Part shown: in pieces, positions 36,097 through 45,821 of the stretch | How the letters are laid out: each line of letters starts with the position of its first letter | Position numbering within the stretch: position 1 is the first letter of the stretch | Origin: Mannheimia indoligenes | GTDB taxonomy: Bacteria; Pseudomonadota; Gammaproteobacteria; Enterobacterales; Pasteurellaceae | NCBI RefSeq assembly: GCF_036880405.1 | Contig: NZ_JBAJJM010000012.1 | Coordinates: 62,001 to 126,000 of the forward strand | DNA length: 64,000 nucleotides | Direction: 5' to 3' | Position numbers and translations under genes: made by a program | The notes under the pieces: model-generated | The model's input: the letters and a program-made list of their open reading frames with translations, nothing else | The model's database searches: none | What the model was told of the DNA's origin: nothing

Positions 36097-37125
36097 ATGG
36101 CAACACAATTTTTAAAAAATCTAGGAATGGTCGATGACAAAGGCAAAATTGATTTTATCGCCTTCTTTGAACGCTTCGGGGTTCTGATTTTCTTGATTTT
36201 ATTAGTGATTTTCTTCACTTCACAAAACAGTGCATTCCTATCTCAACGGAATATCTATAATGTCTTAACCGAAGTATCGATTTTTGGCATTATGGCTGTA
36301 GGTATGACCTTCGTCATTTTAACCGCGGGGATCGATCTCTCTGTAGGTTCAATTTTGGCAGTTACCGCGATGTTCGCTGCTTATATTATTAAGGGCGATA
36401 ATACGGTTACTGTTGAACCCGGTGCGTGGGGTGGAATGAGCTGGTTGATTGGCTTAGGTATCTGTTTGGCTCTAGGTACTTTTATCGGTTGGCTACACGG
36501 TTTAGGTGTAACTAAACTTAAGTTACCTCCATTTATTATCACATTAGGTGGTATGACAATTTGGCGTGGTGTAACTTTAGTACTGAATAACGGATCACCA
36601 ATTGCTGGTTTTGATGAAGGCTACCGCTGGTGGGGACGTGGAGATATTCTCGGTGTGCCTGTTCCTGTTGTGATTTTTGCAGTAGTAGCGATTATTGGTT
36701 ACTTCGCCCTGCACAAAACTCGCTGGGGACGCTATGTGTACTCAGTTGGTGGTAACCCAGAAGCAGCTCGTCTTGCAGGGGTAAATATCAATCGTACGTT
36801 AGTGAGTGTTTATGTTGTTATTGGTGCATTAGCAGGTTTAGCCGGTTTTATTCTCTCCGCTCGTTTAGGTAGTGCGGAATCCGTTGCCGGTGTATCGTTT
36901 GAATTACGTGTCATTGCCTCGGTAGTTATCGGTGGTACTTCCTTAATGGGTGGTTACGGACGCATTACAGGCACAATCATCGGTTCGATTATTATGGGGG
37001 TGTTGATTAACGGCTTAGTATTGATGGATGTCTCAGCTTACTATCAACAAATTATTATGGGTATTATCATTATCCTCGCTGTAGCCTTTGATACTTATGC
37101 GAAGAGCCGAAGAGGAGCGTTATAG
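36097..37125 (+). CDS. Inositol/sugar ABC transporter permease (RbsC type)
   Basis: A 342-residue membrane protein of the ribose-type permease family with about eight to ten helices. Recognisable parts are GMTFVILTAGIDLSVGSILA, PPFIITLGGMTIWRG and RVIASVVIGGTSLMGGYGRITGT. Last transporter gene; a terminator hairpin follows. Confidence 0.92.
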   Translation: MATQFLKNLGMVDDKGKIDFIAFFERFGVLIFLILLVIFFTSQNSAFLSQRNIYNVLTEVSIFGIMAVGMTFVILTAGIDLSVGSILAVTAMFAAYIIKGDNTVTVEPGAWGGMSWLIGLGICLALGTFIGWLHGLGVTKLKLPPFIITLGGMTIWRGVTLVLNNGSPIAGFDEGYRWWGRGDILGVPVPVVIFAVVAIIGYFALHKTRWGRYVYSVGGNPEAARLAGVNINRTLVSVYVVIGALAGLAGFILSARLGSAESVAGVSFELRVIASVVIGGTSLMGGYGRITGTIIGSIIMGVLINGLVLMDVSAYYQQIIMGIIIILAVAFDTYAKSRRGAL

Positions 37126-37134
37126 ATAATTTAT

Positions 37135-37162
37135 AAGGCGGACTTATGTCCGCCTTTATTTT
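37135..37162 (+). terminator. Terminator after the inositol ABC permease
   Basis: AAGGCGGAC and GTCCGCCTT form a 9-bp stem with a TTAT loop and a T-rich tail. Confidence 0.85.
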
Positions 37163-37206
37163 GCAAAAAATTAGCGAAAAACAACCGCTTGTTAGAGGAA
37201 ATTAGA

Positions 37207-38340
37207 ATGAAAACTGTCAAAATTGGCTTAGTGGGTACAGGATATATCGGTCGTTGCCACGCCATTGCCTATGCACAAGCTCCAACCCTTTTCCCACTTA
37301 AAGGAAAACTTCAACTCGAATACCTTGCCGAAATTAACCAAGCACTTGCTGAACAGAAAGCCCAAGAATTTGGTTTTAACCGAGCCACGGACGATTGGCG
37401 AAAACTAGTAGCTGATCGAAATGTCGATGTGGTTGATATCTGTACCCCAAATTTCTTGCACAAAGAAATTGCACTTGAAGCGATTAAACACGGCAAGCAC
37501 GTCTATTCCGAAAAACCGTTGGCACTGACTGCGGCGGATGCTAAAGAGATGGTGGAAGCGGCACAAAAAGCAGGGGTAAAAACCTTAGTTGGCTTTAACT
37601 ATATGAAAAATCCGACTTCACAACTGGCTCGTCAAATTATCCAAAACGGCGAAATCGGCGAGGTGGTACATTTCTACGGTACACACAACGAAGACTATCT
37701 AGCCAACCCAAACACGCCAATTGACTGGCACTGTTACAAAGCCAAAGCCGGTTTAGGTACGCTAGGCGACTTGGCGGCACACATCGTGAGTATGGCTCAC
37801 TATTTAGTCGGCGAAGAGATTGTGAGCGTGGTCGGCGATATGCAAACCGTGATCACCGAACGCCCAAATCCACACAATTTGGCGGAAAAAGTGAAGGTTG
37901 AAAACGAAGACCAAGCCACCGCCATCGTCCGTTTTGCCAACGGCGTTATGGGTACGATTGAAAGTTCCCGCATCGCCTGCGGACGTAAAATGGGGCTCAC
38001 CTATGTGGTTACGGGAACCAAAGGCTCGCTCAGCTACACCCAAGAACGAATGGCGGAACTGAAACTCTACCTGCACGATGACGACAAACCTCGCCAAGGC
38101 TTCAAAACCATTCTCGTCGGACCAGAACACCCCGATTATGCTGCTTTCTGCGTGAGTGCAGGACACGGCATTGGTTTCAACGATCAAAAAGCGGTGGAAA
38201 TTCGTGATCTCATCAATGGCATCGCTGCCGATGATCGAATGTTCCCTGATTTTGAAGAAGGCTATAAAATCTCCCGTGTGTTGGAAGCCATTGCGAAATC
38301 AGCGGAAGAGGAACGGTGGGTAGAGGTGGAAGAAATTTAA
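37207..38340 (+). CDS. Gfo/Idh/MocA family oxidoreductase, probable inositol dehydrogenase
   Basis: A 377-residue NAD(P)-dependent dehydrogenase. The Rossmann motif GLVGTGYIGRCHA is at residues 6-18; the catalytic Lys is in YSEKPLAL, and GDLAAHIVSMAHYLVG holds the Asp/His pair. It differs from the IolG at 47838, so the pathway has two such enzymes; scyllo-inositol or another isomer is a possible substrate. AGAGGAAA precedes the ATG at 37207. It comes after a terminator, so it may have its own promoter. Confidence 0.85.
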   Translation: MKTVKIGLVGTGYIGRCHAIAYAQAPTLFPLKGKLQLEYLAEINQALAEQKAQEFGFNRATDDWRKLVADRNVDVVDICTPNFLHKEIALEAIKHGKHVYSEKPLALTAADAKEMVEAAQKAGVKTLVGFNYMKNPTSQLARQIIQNGEIGEVVHFYGTHNEDYLANPNTPIDWHCYKAKAGLGTLGDLAAHIVSMAHYLVGEEIVSVVGDMQTVITERPNPHNLAEKVKVENEDQATAIVRFANGVMGTIESSRIACGRKMGLTYVVTGTKGSLSYTQERMAELKLYLHDDDKPRQGFKTILVGPEHPDYAAFCVSAGHGIGFNDQKAVEIRDLINGIAADDRMFPDFEEGYKISRVLEAIAKSAEEERWVEVEEI

Positions 38341-38341
38341 T

Positions 38342-38379
38342 AAAAATAGCGTAAATCTCATTAGGTTTACGCTATTTTT
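38342..38379. terminator. Bidirectional terminator between the dehydrogenase gene and lsrK
   Basis: AAAAATAGCGTAAA and TTTACGCTATTTTT form a 14-bp stem with a 10-base loop between convergent genes. Confidence 0.9.
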
Positions 38380-38393
38380 ATTAGGATTAGGTT

Positions 38394-39968
38394 TTATTTG
38401 ATACCCGGTGCTTTCCATAATGACTTGGTTAATCCTTTATCAACTAATGTGAGTTGTTGTTGATAAATATCCTGCCATTTTTCTTTATGTTTTTGATAAA
38501 ACAGATGATTGGCTTGATTTGGTTGATGTTGGCGTTCGAATTTTACTAATTTTTTACCTGCTTCATTTAGTGATGAGTAAATACCCACACCAACACCGGC
38601 AGCAATTGCACAACCGAGAGCAGTTGCTTCTTTTACAACAGGTATATTGACAGTTAATCCAGTTACATCAGCTAAAATTTGGCTCCATAATTTTCCTTTT
38701 GAGCCGCCACCGGCAAAGACAATACTAGATAGTTTCACTTTGCTAAATTGTTGGACTTGATCTAGATTACACGATGAAACAATGGCTGCATTTTCCTGTA
38801 ATGCTCTAAATAGTACCGATTTATTACATTTTTCAGGATCAATAGAAAGGTTGATGAATGATGGTGCAGCGTGATACCAAGATTTGAAATGCATCGCATC
38901 AGAGAATACAGGAATGATGTCATTTGAACCTACAGGTACTTTTTCTGCCATCTGTTCTAGTAACGTATAAGTATCAATACCTAGGCGATGGGCAACAGCT
39001 TTTTCCTCCTCACAGAAAGCATCTCTAAACCAACGCATAGTTAATCCAGTGAAGAAACTGATAGATTCGGCTTGTACCATTGGTGCAATTACGTGGGGAT
39101 TAACCCGTATATTCATATCGGGATCAGTCATTGCTTGCGGTAAATTGACCACTTGTTGCCAGAATGTTCCACCAATAATGGCGGCTTGACTTGGTTCTGT
39201 AATCCCCAATCCGATACAGCCTAATTGCACATCACCTCCTCCAACAATAACAGGAGTACCAGCGGCTAACCCTGTTTGTTGTGCAGAAGAGGCAGTTACT
39301 TGACCGAGTATTTCACCTGTTTCTTTTACTTGCGGCAAAATAGAAGGATTAAGCCCGGCTATTTCGAGTAAGGCATGATCCCATTTTCGGGTTTTTAGGT
39401 TTATTATACCGGTTGTGCCAGCGTTTGACGGCTCAACGGCTAATTCACCACTGAGCATAAAGCCCAGCCAATCGCTAATCATAGACATAGAACAGACTTT
39501 GGCATAAAGTTCTGGTTGATGGTGTGCTAGCCAAAGTAAGCGGGGTATGGCACTTAACGCCAGAGTTTGGCCTGAGGCGTGATAGACCTGTTTTTCGAAT
39601 TGGGCGTGATTAAGTGCTTTTAATTGGACGACTTCTTCTACAGCTCTTGCATCTACATTACCACAGGCCCAAATAGGTTTTTTATCGGCATCGTATAACA
39701 CAATGCCTTCACGCATCGAGCAAGTTGATATTGCTGCAATCTGTGTTGCACTAATTTGAGACTCTGCTAATACTTCTTGAATACATAAACAGGCGAGTTG
39801 CCAGTTGGTTTGCAGATCAAAATTCATAGAGCCAGGAATATTCTGCTCGGTTGTGTGAGTCCATTCTTGCTGTGAGGCAGCGATCTGATTGCCCTCTAGG
39901 TCAAAAATTACTGCTCGAATACTACCTGTTCCTGCATCTAATGCCATTAAATAACGAGATAATTGCAT
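38394..39968 (-). CDS. lsrK: Autoinducer-2 kinase LsrK
   Basis: Phosphorylates imported AI-2 (DPD) in the cytosol; the product relieves LsrR repression. The 524-residue FGGY-family kinase closely follows E. coli LsrK: YLMALDAGTGSIRAVIFDLE, CSMREGIVLYD, ALSAIPRLLWLAHH, ESISFFTGLTMRWFRDAF and GGGSKGKLWSQILADV. It follows lsrR after 32 bp on the minus strand, forming an lsrRK unit divergent from the lsrA operon. Confidence 0.96.
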   Translation of the reverse strand: MQLSRYLMALDAGTGSIRAVIFDLEGNQIAASQQEWTHTTEQNIPGSMNFDLQTNWQLACLCIQEVLAESQISATQIAAISTCSMREGIVLYDADKKPIWACGNVDARAVEEVVQLKALNHAQFEKQVYHASGQTLALSAIPRLLWLAHHQPELYAKVCSMSMISDWLGFMLSGELAVEPSNAGTTGIINLKTRKWDHALLEIAGLNPSILPQVKETGEILGQVTASSAQQTGLAAGTPVIVGGGDVQLGCIGLGITEPSQAAIIGGTFWQQVVNLPQAMTDPDMNIRVNPHVIAPMVQAESISFFTGLTMRWFRDAFCEEEKAVAHRLGIDTYTLLEQMAEKVPVGSNDIIPVFSDAMHFKSWYHAAPSFINLSIDPEKCNKSVLFRALQENAAIVSSCNLDQVQQFSKVKLSSIVFAGGGSKGKLWSQILADVTGLTVNIPVVKEATALGCAIAAGVGVGIYSSLNEAGKKLVKFERQHQPNQANHLFYQKHKEKWQDIYQQQLTLVDKGLTKSLWKAPGIK

Positions 39969-40000
39969 TTTGTTTTCCTCCGATTATCTGAGGAAAATCG

Positions 40001-40960
40001 TTACACTACTTTAGCTAAAATAGTGCGTGCGGTTTTTTCCTCTGTGACTAATGAATTGATATGCTGTCCTAAAAGTGCGGCAATAATTGCCTCAACCTTA
40101 TCTTCACCACCGGCAACACCAATAATAGTGGGTATTCGCTTGAGATTGTCTAAAGAAACGCTGATTAACTCTTCGTGAATCGGCATATCCGGTTGGATAT
40201 TGCCGTTTTCTTGTAAGAAATAGCCTAAAATATCTCCTACAGCTCCTTTTTGGCGAAATTCATCCAGTTGTTTTTCATTGATGATATAACCCGTTTGAAG
40301 CAAAGTAGAACGTGTTTTCTGAACAGTAGAGCCGATACCCACAACAGCAACATCAGCCATACTGGCTGCTAACATAATATCTCGTACATACCCCTCTTTT
40401 TGGAATAGTTGTGCGGCTTCAGGTGAAGATGCACGTAAAGGGGCAGGAATAATGCTGACGGAACAGCTGCTATCAAGCTGTCCAATACTTTGCATATAAG
40501 GCCCAACTCCGCCGGTTAATGTGATTAATTTAATCTGGTTTTGTTTAATAAAATCATTGCAGTGTTTAACCGTATGCATCACGGTGTCGCCAAACCCAAA
40601 AGAGAGAACTTGTTTCGGTTTAAGTAATCCTATCAGCATTTGAGAAGCTCCGACACCCAAGCGGGCATTGACCTCATAATTCTGTAACTCTGGTAACACA
40701 CGAATATGTTGTAAATGAAATCGCTGTTTTAAGGCTTCTTCCAGTTCCAAGCACCCTTTATAACGAGAGTTGATCTGAACTTTGATTAAGCCGATTTGCC
40801 GACCTTTTTCCAGTAGGCGTGACACTTTTAAACGTGGCAAGCCTAATTTTTCACCAATTTCATTTTGTGTCAAATTATCGTGGTAGTAGAACCACGCAAT
40901 GCGTGCTAACAGCTCTTCCTCGTTAAAGCCGGCTTCATAGTGATTATCTAGATTTATCAT
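40001..40960 (-). CDS. lsrR: lsr operon transcriptional repressor LsrR
   Basis: SorC/DeoR-type repressor of the AI-2 uptake genes, released by phospho-AI-2. The 319 residues have an N-terminal helix-turn-helix (LTQNEIGEKLGLPRLKVSRLL, about 29-49) and a sugar-phosphate isomerase-like effector domain with FGFGDTVMHTV and VVGIGSTVQKT. It is transcribed away from lsrA across a 217-bp control region with two CRP sites and a dyad. Confidence 0.95.
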   Translation of the reverse strand: MINLDNHYEAGFNEEELLARIAWFYYHDNLTQNEIGEKLGLPRLKVSRLLEKGRQIGLIKVQINSRYKGCLELEEALKQRFHLQHIRVLPELQNYEVNARLGVGASQMLIGLLKPKQVLSFGFGDTVMHTVKHCNDFIKQNQIKLITLTGGVGPYMQSIGQLDSSCSVSIIPAPLRASSPEAAQLFQKEGYVRDIMLAASMADVAVVGIGSTVQKTRSTLLQTGYIINEKQLDEFRQKGAVGDILGYFLQENGNIQPDMPIHEELISVSLDNLKRIPTIIGVAGGEDKVEAIIAALLGQHINSLVTEEKTARTILAKVV

Positions 40961-41022
40961 TTTTGATCCTATTTTTATTATTCATCTGATTTTTATTTAA
41001 ATCAAATGTTCTATTTATAAAA

Positions 41023-41038
41023 TGTGAATTCGATCACA
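41023..41038. promoter_or_regulatory. CRP site 1 in the lsrR-lsrA control region
   Basis: TGTGA-ATTCGA-TCACA, no mismatch in the conserved pentamers. CRP activation of lsr is established in E. coli. Confidence 0.82.
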
Positions 41039-41081
41039 TTTTACATTTAACGCTGAAAAAATGGCAGAAAATTCTCAAAAA

Positions 41082-41097
41082 TGTGAAGTTGATCACA
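41082..41097. promoter_or_regulatory. CRP site 2 in the lsrR-lsrA control region
   Basis: TGTGA-AGTTGA-TCACA, again a full match, 59 bp from the first site and 96 bp before lsrA. Confidence 0.82.
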
Positions 41098-41127
41098 AAC
41101 AAAGTATATTTTTTACTTTATGATTCG

Positions 41128-41159
41128 GAACAAGTGATTATTTATTTATTCATTTGTTC
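41128..41159. promoter_or_regulatory. Candidate LsrR operator
   Basis: GAACAAGTGA and TCATTTGTTC form an inverted repeat (9 of 10 bp) with a 12-bp spacer, just ahead of the lsrA ribosome site. Assignment to LsrR is inferred from position. Confidence 0.5.
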
Positions 41160-41177
41160 ATCTTGAAGAGGGTAGCA

Positions 41178-42686
41178 ATGAAAGAGAAACAATCCAAATC
41201 TACACCTTTACTGGAAGTTTGTGATGTAAGTAAAGCTTTTTCTGGTGTTGAAGTGCTAAAAGCCATTAACTTTTCCCTTTATTCTGGACAAGTCCACGCT
41301 TTGCTTGGTGGAAATGGTGCTGGTAAATCAACTTTGATGAAAATTATTGCTGGTATTCAGTCACAAGATACCGGAATGTTAAAAATTCACGGTAAAGTCC
41401 AGACTAATTTAACACCAAGTAAAGCACATCAATTAGGTATTTACCTTGTTCCGCAAGAACCCTTGCTGTTTCCTAATCTGAGTGTCAAAGAGAATATTCT
41501 ATTTGGTTTACCAAGAACAATGGACTTACAGTTAAAGCTTACATCCTTGTTAGCGGAGCTAAACTCACATTTAAATTTAGATATGCAAGCTGGGTTGCTG
41601 GATGTTGCAGATCAGCAATTGGTTGAAATTATGCGAGGCTTAATGAGGGATGCTTCGATTCTGATTTTAGATGAACCCACAGCGTCACTAACACCAGCGG
41701 AAACCGAAAATTTATTTAGGCAGATAGATTCCTTGCTCGCCAAAGGTGTAGGTATTGTATTTATTTCACATAAATTGCCTGAAGTCTGGCAAATCGCTGC
41801 TTGGGTGAGCGTAATGCGAGATGGTTATATTGCTTTAAGTGAGTCAATTGACAAGATCAATCACGATGAGGTTATTCAAGCAATTACCCCTCGAGCTAAA
41901 AATACACAATTAACAGAAAGTCAGCAGTTGTGGCTGGATTTACCAGGACACAAGCGGGTGAAATTGACCGAATTTCCGCTATTGACAGTAGAAAATCTCA
42001 CTGGTGAAGGATTCAGAGGTATCAGCTTTGAAATTTATCCTGGTGAGATTTTAGGATTAGCAGGCGTAGTTGGCTCAGGGAGAACTGAATTAGCTGAAAC
42101 GCTGTATGGTTTACGTCAAGCTACGTCCGGTAAAGTGATATTTTGTGATGAGCTAATTAATTTACTTTCTGTTAAGCAGCGGCTTGAACGAGGTTTGGTC
42201 TATTTACCCGAAGATCGTCAAGCCTCAGGATTACATTTAGATGCACCACTAAGTTGGAATACCTGTGGATTAACCTATCACGATATGGGGTTTTGGATTG
42301 ATGAGTCTAAAGAAAAAGCGATTTTAGAGCGTTATTACCGGGCTATCGGAATCAAATTTAATCATTCCGAACAAGCAGTGCGTACCCTATCTGGCGGTAA
42401 TCAGCAGAAAATTCTAATCGCCAAATGCTTAGAGGCCAATCCTAAGTTATTGATTGTTGATGAGCCCACTCGTGGCGTTGATATTGGAGCGAGAGCAGAT
42501 ATTTATCAATTGATAAAAAGTATTGCTAAACAAAATGTAGCGGTGTTGTTCATTTCGTCTGACTTGGAGGAGATAGAACAAATGTCTAGCCGGGTTTTGG
42601 TAATGCACGACGGTAAGCTTAGTCAATCGCTGAAAGGTGAAGAGATCAATACCGACAATATTATGCGATTGGCATTCAGTGGTTAG
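41178..42686 (+). CDS. lsrA: AI-2 ABC transporter ATP-binding protein LsrA
   Basis: Two-domain ATPase of the autoinducer-2 importer, 502 residues. The first half has GGNGAGKST and ILILDEPTASLTPAE; the second has GVVGSGRTE, LSGGNQQKILIA and LIVDEPTRGVDIGA. ATG at 41178 follows GAAGAGGG; a TTG eight codons upstream is less likely. lsrC starts 8 bp later. Gene order lsrACDBFGE matches Salmonella. Confidence 0.94.
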   Translation: MKEKQSKSTPLLEVCDVSKAFSGVEVLKAINFSLYSGQVHALLGGNGAGKSTLMKIIAGIQSQDTGMLKIHGKVQTNLTPSKAHQLGIYLVPQEPLLFPNLSVKENILFGLPRTMDLQLKLTSLLAELNSHLNLDMQAGLLDVADQQLVEIMRGLMRDASILILDEPTASLTPAETENLFRQIDSLLAKGVGIVFISHKLPEVWQIAAWVSVMRDGYIALSESIDKINHDEVIQAITPRAKNTQLTESQQLWLDLPGHKRVKLTEFPLLTVENLTGEGFRGISFEIYPGEILGLAGVVGSGRTELAETLYGLRQATSGKVIFCDELINLLSVKQRLERGLVYLPEDRQASGLHLDAPLSWNTCGLTYHDMGFWIDESKEKAILERYYRAIGIKFNHSEQAVRTLSGGNQQKILIAKCLEANPKLLIVDEPTRGVDIGARADIYQLIKSIAKQNVAVLFISSDLEEIEQMSSRVLVMHDGKLSQSLKGEEINTDNIMRLAFSG

Positions 42687-42694
42687 GAGGTATT

Positions 42695-43678
42695 ATGTGG
42701 AAATTTATTCAGAACAACCGTGAATTAACTATTTTAGCTGCCATTTTATTGTTATTTGGATTACTAAGTGTAGTCGGGGATTTTAGTTTACAAACTCTCA
42801 CGATGATTTTTAACTCAACTCAAATATTAGCTTTGTTAGCAATCGGTGCAACCTTTGTGATCTTAACTCGTAATATTGATGTCTCTGTTGGCTCAATTAT
42901 GGGATTAAGTGCAGTTATTGTCGGTCTATTGCTAAATTCCGGCTATTCCTTACCGCTTGCGTGCACAATTACTTTACTGTGCGGAATTCTTGTAGGTGGA
43001 GTAAATGGTGTATTAGTCTCCGTACTTAGAATACCGGCTATTGTTGCGACACTAGGTACATTAGGTTTATACAAAGGTTTAATGTTGGTATTAACTGGCG
43101 GTAAGTGGATTGAGGGTTTGCCACAATCCTTGAAAACACTGTCAGAACCGATTTTATTAGGGTTCTCACCTATTGGATTAGCTGTTCTCTTCCTCGTTTT
43201 AGCTACATACTACTTTTTTACTCACACCCAGCTTGGTCGCTGCTTTTATGCAGTAGGTGATAATTTACAAGGTGCCTTGCAATTAGGTGTAAAGGTGAAT
43301 GCTATCCGCATTAGTGCTTTTGCAGTAAACGGTCTAATGGCCGCTTTAGCCGGAATTATCTTTGCTTCTCAAATCGGCTTTGTACCAAATTCAACCGGTA
43401 ATGGATTAGAAATGAAAGCAATAGCAGCTTGCGTATTAGGCGGAATCAGTTTACTGGGAGGAGCAGGCAATATTATCGGTGCTGTATTGGGGGCATACTT
43501 CCTGATTCAAATCGATACGATTTTAGTGCTGATGAAAGTACCTGCCTATTGGAATAACTTTGTAGCTGGTGTGGTGTTATTAGCTGTATTGGTATTTGAC
43601 GGAAGAATCCGAGTAATGATTGCCAATAATATCAAACAACAGCGTTACGCCCGCTTTCTTAAAGGTAATTCACCGTAG
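42695..43678 (+). CDS. lsrC: AI-2 ABC transporter permease LsrC
   Basis: One of two inner-membrane permease subunits for AI-2 uptake; 327 residues. Parts typical of the ribose-type permeases are GATFVILTRNIDVSVGSIMG, IVATLGTLGLYKG and CVLGGISLLGGAGNIIGA. It lies between lsrA and lsrD with gaps of 8 and 11 bp. Confidence 0.94.
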   Translation: MWKFIQNNRELTILAAILLLFGLLSVVGDFSLQTLTMIFNSTQILALLAIGATFVILTRNIDVSVGSIMGLSAVIVGLLLNSGYSLPLACTITLLCGILVGGVNGVLVSVLRIPAIVATLGTLGLYKGLMLVLTGGKWIEGLPQSLKTLSEPILLGFSPIGLAVLFLVLATYYFFTHTQLGRCFYAVGDNLQGALQLGVKVNAIRISAFAVNGLMAALAGIIFASQIGFVPNSTGNGLEMKAIAACVLGGISLLGGAGNIIGAVLGAYFLIQIDTILVLMKVPAYWNNFVAGVVLLAVLVFDGRIRVMIANNIKQQRYARFLKGNSP

Positions 43679-43689
43679 GAGAATCAAAA

Positions 43690-44673
43690 ATGATTAAGAA
43701 ATACAGTTGGGAAATAGCCCTCTTTTGTCTACTGATACTGGAAATTATTGGATTTGGTTTGGTTAATCCTCGGTTACTGGACATCAATGTTTTATTCAAC
43801 AGCACCAGCGATTTTATTTACATCGGAATGTTGGCCTTGCCTCTAACACTGATTATAGTCAGTGGTGGAATGGATATTTCATTTGGAGCAGTGGTGGGCT
43901 TATGTGCCATTACCCTCGGCGTATTATTTAAATTAGGAATGCCGTTAAGTGTAGCCATTGCGGTGACATTTGTGGTTGGAGCATTGTGTGGTGCAATTAA
44001 TGCGGTACTCATTATCTATACTCAAGTTAATCCATTGGTTATTACGCTTGGCACAATGTATCTGTTTGGTGGTGGAGCATTGTTATTATCAGGTTTTGCT
44101 GGTGCAACAGGTTATGAGGGCATTGGTGGATTTCCTGATGTATTACTGGATTTTGCAAACCACAGTCTTGGAATTGTCCCCACTCCTATTATTTATTTCT
44201 TAATAATGACATTGCTGTTTTGGCTATTGATGCACCGTACTCGTATTGGCCGTAGTACGTTTTTAATTGGGCAAAATTTACGGGTCTCTAAATACAGTGC
44301 CATACCGATTAATCAGACTCTATTTATTATCTATCCGTTAATTGGTCTGGTTGCAGCTTTTGTTGGTGTGTTACTGGTGTCCTACTTCGGTTCTGCTCGA
44401 TCGGACTTAGGAAGCTCGTTGTTAATGCCCGCACTAACTGCAGTTGTGCTTGGTGGAGCGAATATTTATGGTGGTTCAGGCTCCGTGATTGGTACAGCAA
44501 TAGCAGCATTATTGATCGGCTATTTACAACAAGGTTTACAGATGGTCGGCATTTCGAATGAAACATCCAGTGCTTTGTCTGGAGCATTGCTGATTATCGT
44601 ACTGATCGGGAAATCGCTCAATACCCATCGGGCAGTAGTAATTCAATGGTGGAATCGAGCTCGTTCAGCCTAA
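43690..44673 (+). CDS. lsrD: AI-2 ABC transporter permease LsrD
   Basis: Second permease subunit, 327 residues. GMDISFGAVVGLCAI, NPLVITLGTMYLFGGGA and TAVVLGGANIYGGSGSVIGT are LsrD-like; the last is the EAA-like loop. It pairs with LsrC. The downstream gap to lsrB is larger (110 bp) and has a hairpin. Confidence 0.94.
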   Translation: MIKKYSWEIALFCLLILEIIGFGLVNPRLLDINVLFNSTSDFIYIGMLALPLTLIIVSGGMDISFGAVVGLCAITLGVLFKLGMPLSVAIAVTFVVGALCGAINAVLIIYTQVNPLVITLGTMYLFGGGALLLSGFAGATGYEGIGGFPDVLLDFANHSLGIVPTPIIYFLIMTLLFWLLMHRTRIGRSTFLIGQNLRVSKYSAIPINQTLFIIYPLIGLVAAFVGVLLVSYFGSARSDLGSSLLMPALTAVVLGGANIYGGSGSVIGTAIAALLIGYLQQGLQMVGISNETSSALSGALLIIVLIGKSLNTHRAVVIQWWNRARSA

Positions 44674-44727
44674 AACAAGCGGTCTGTTTATGATGATTTT
44701 TTGCAAAACTGACTGCAATAAAACCCC

Positions 44728-44755
44728 ACATACTTGCTGTTTTAGTATGTTTTTA
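44728..44755 (+). terminator. Hairpin with T-run between lsrD and lsrB
   Basis: ACATACT and AGTATGT form a 7-bp stem with a 9-base loop, followed by TTTTT. It lies inside the operon, so it would act as partial terminator or 3'-end stabiliser. Confidence 0.55.
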
Positions 44756-44783
44756 ATCACAAACTCAATTGAGGAGACGTTTT

Positions 44784-45803
44784 ATGAAACACTCACTTTT
44801 AAAAACAACCGTTCTTGTCGCTGCACTAGGTCTTGCTGGTTTTAGTACAGCACAGGCTGCGGATAAAGTAGCATTTATCCCGAAATTAGTTGGTGTTGGT
44901 TTCTTTACTAGTGGCGGGCAAGGTGCGGTCGAAATGGGAAAAAAATTAGGTCTGGATGTGACCTATGACGGTCCGGCAGAACCGAGTGTCTCGAACCAAG
45001 TTCAGATGATTAATAACTTTGTGAATCAAGGTTATAACGCCATTATCGTCTCGGCGGTATCACCTGATGGATTATGCTCGACTTTAAAAAGAGCAATGAA
45101 AAAAGGTGTAAAAGTATTAACTTGGGACTCTGATACTCAGCCTGAATGCCGTAGCCACTATATTAATCAAGGTACACCAGTTCAACTTGGCTCGATGTTA
45201 GTTGAAATGGCATCAAGCCAAATTACTAAACCAAAAGCCAAGGTTGCATTTTTCTATTCCAGCCCAACGGTAACCGACCAAAACCAATGGGTTAAAGAGG
45301 CAAAAGCAAAAATTGAAAAAGAGCAGCCTGAGTGGGAAATTGTGACGACACAATTTGGCTATAACGATGCAATTAAATCACTGCAAACCGCCGAGGGGAT
45401 TTTAAAAGCCTATCCTGATTTAGATGCGATTATTGCACCTGATGCCAATGCATTACCAGCAGCAGCTCAGGCGGTGGAAAATCTTAAACGACAAGGCACT
45501 GTTGTTGTCGGATTTAGTACGCCGAATGTAATGCGTCCTTATGTAAAACGTGGCACTGTAAATCAATTTGGTTTATGGGATGTTGTGAAGCAAGGACAAC
45601 TATCTGTTGCAGTTGCCAATGAATTGTTAAAAGGGCAGTCTCTCAAGGTTGGTGATAAACTGAATGTCGATGGGATCGGTGAAGTAGAGGTTTCGCCAAA
45701 TAAAGTACAGGGCTATGAGTTTGAAGCTGAGGGGAATGGCATTGTGTTATTACCAGAGCGTGTTGTATTCACCAAAGACAATATTGATAACTATGATTTT
45801 TAA
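44784..45803 (+). CDS. lsrB: AI-2 binding protein LsrB
   Basis: Periplasmic receptor for AI-2 (the R-THMF form in Salmonella). The 339 residues begin with a signal peptide cleaved after STAQA near residue 25. Ligand-region parts match LsrB: FIPKLVGVGFFTSGGQGAV, TYDGPAEPSVSNQVQ, TWDSDTQPECR and APDANALPAAAQAVE. ATG at 44784 has GAGGAG upstream; an upstream TTG is not needed. Confidence 0.95.
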   Translation: MKHSLLKTTVLVAALGLAGFSTAQAADKVAFIPKLVGVGFFTSGGQGAVEMGKKLGLDVTYDGPAEPSVSNQVQMINNFVNQGYNAIIVSAVSPDGLCSTLKRAMKKGVKVLTWDSDTQPECRSHYINQGTPVQLGSMLVEMASSQITKPKAKVAFFYSSPTVTDQNQWVKEAKAKIEKEQPEWEIVTTQFGYNDAIKSLQTAEGILKAYPDLDAIIAPDANALPAAAQAVENLKRQGTVVVGFSTPNVMRPYVKRGTVNQFGLWDVVKQGQLSVAVANELLKGQSLKVGDKLNVDGIGEVEVSPNKVQGYEFEAEGNGIVLLPERVVFTKDNIDNYDF

Positions 45804-45821
45804 CGATATAGGAGGCGATCT

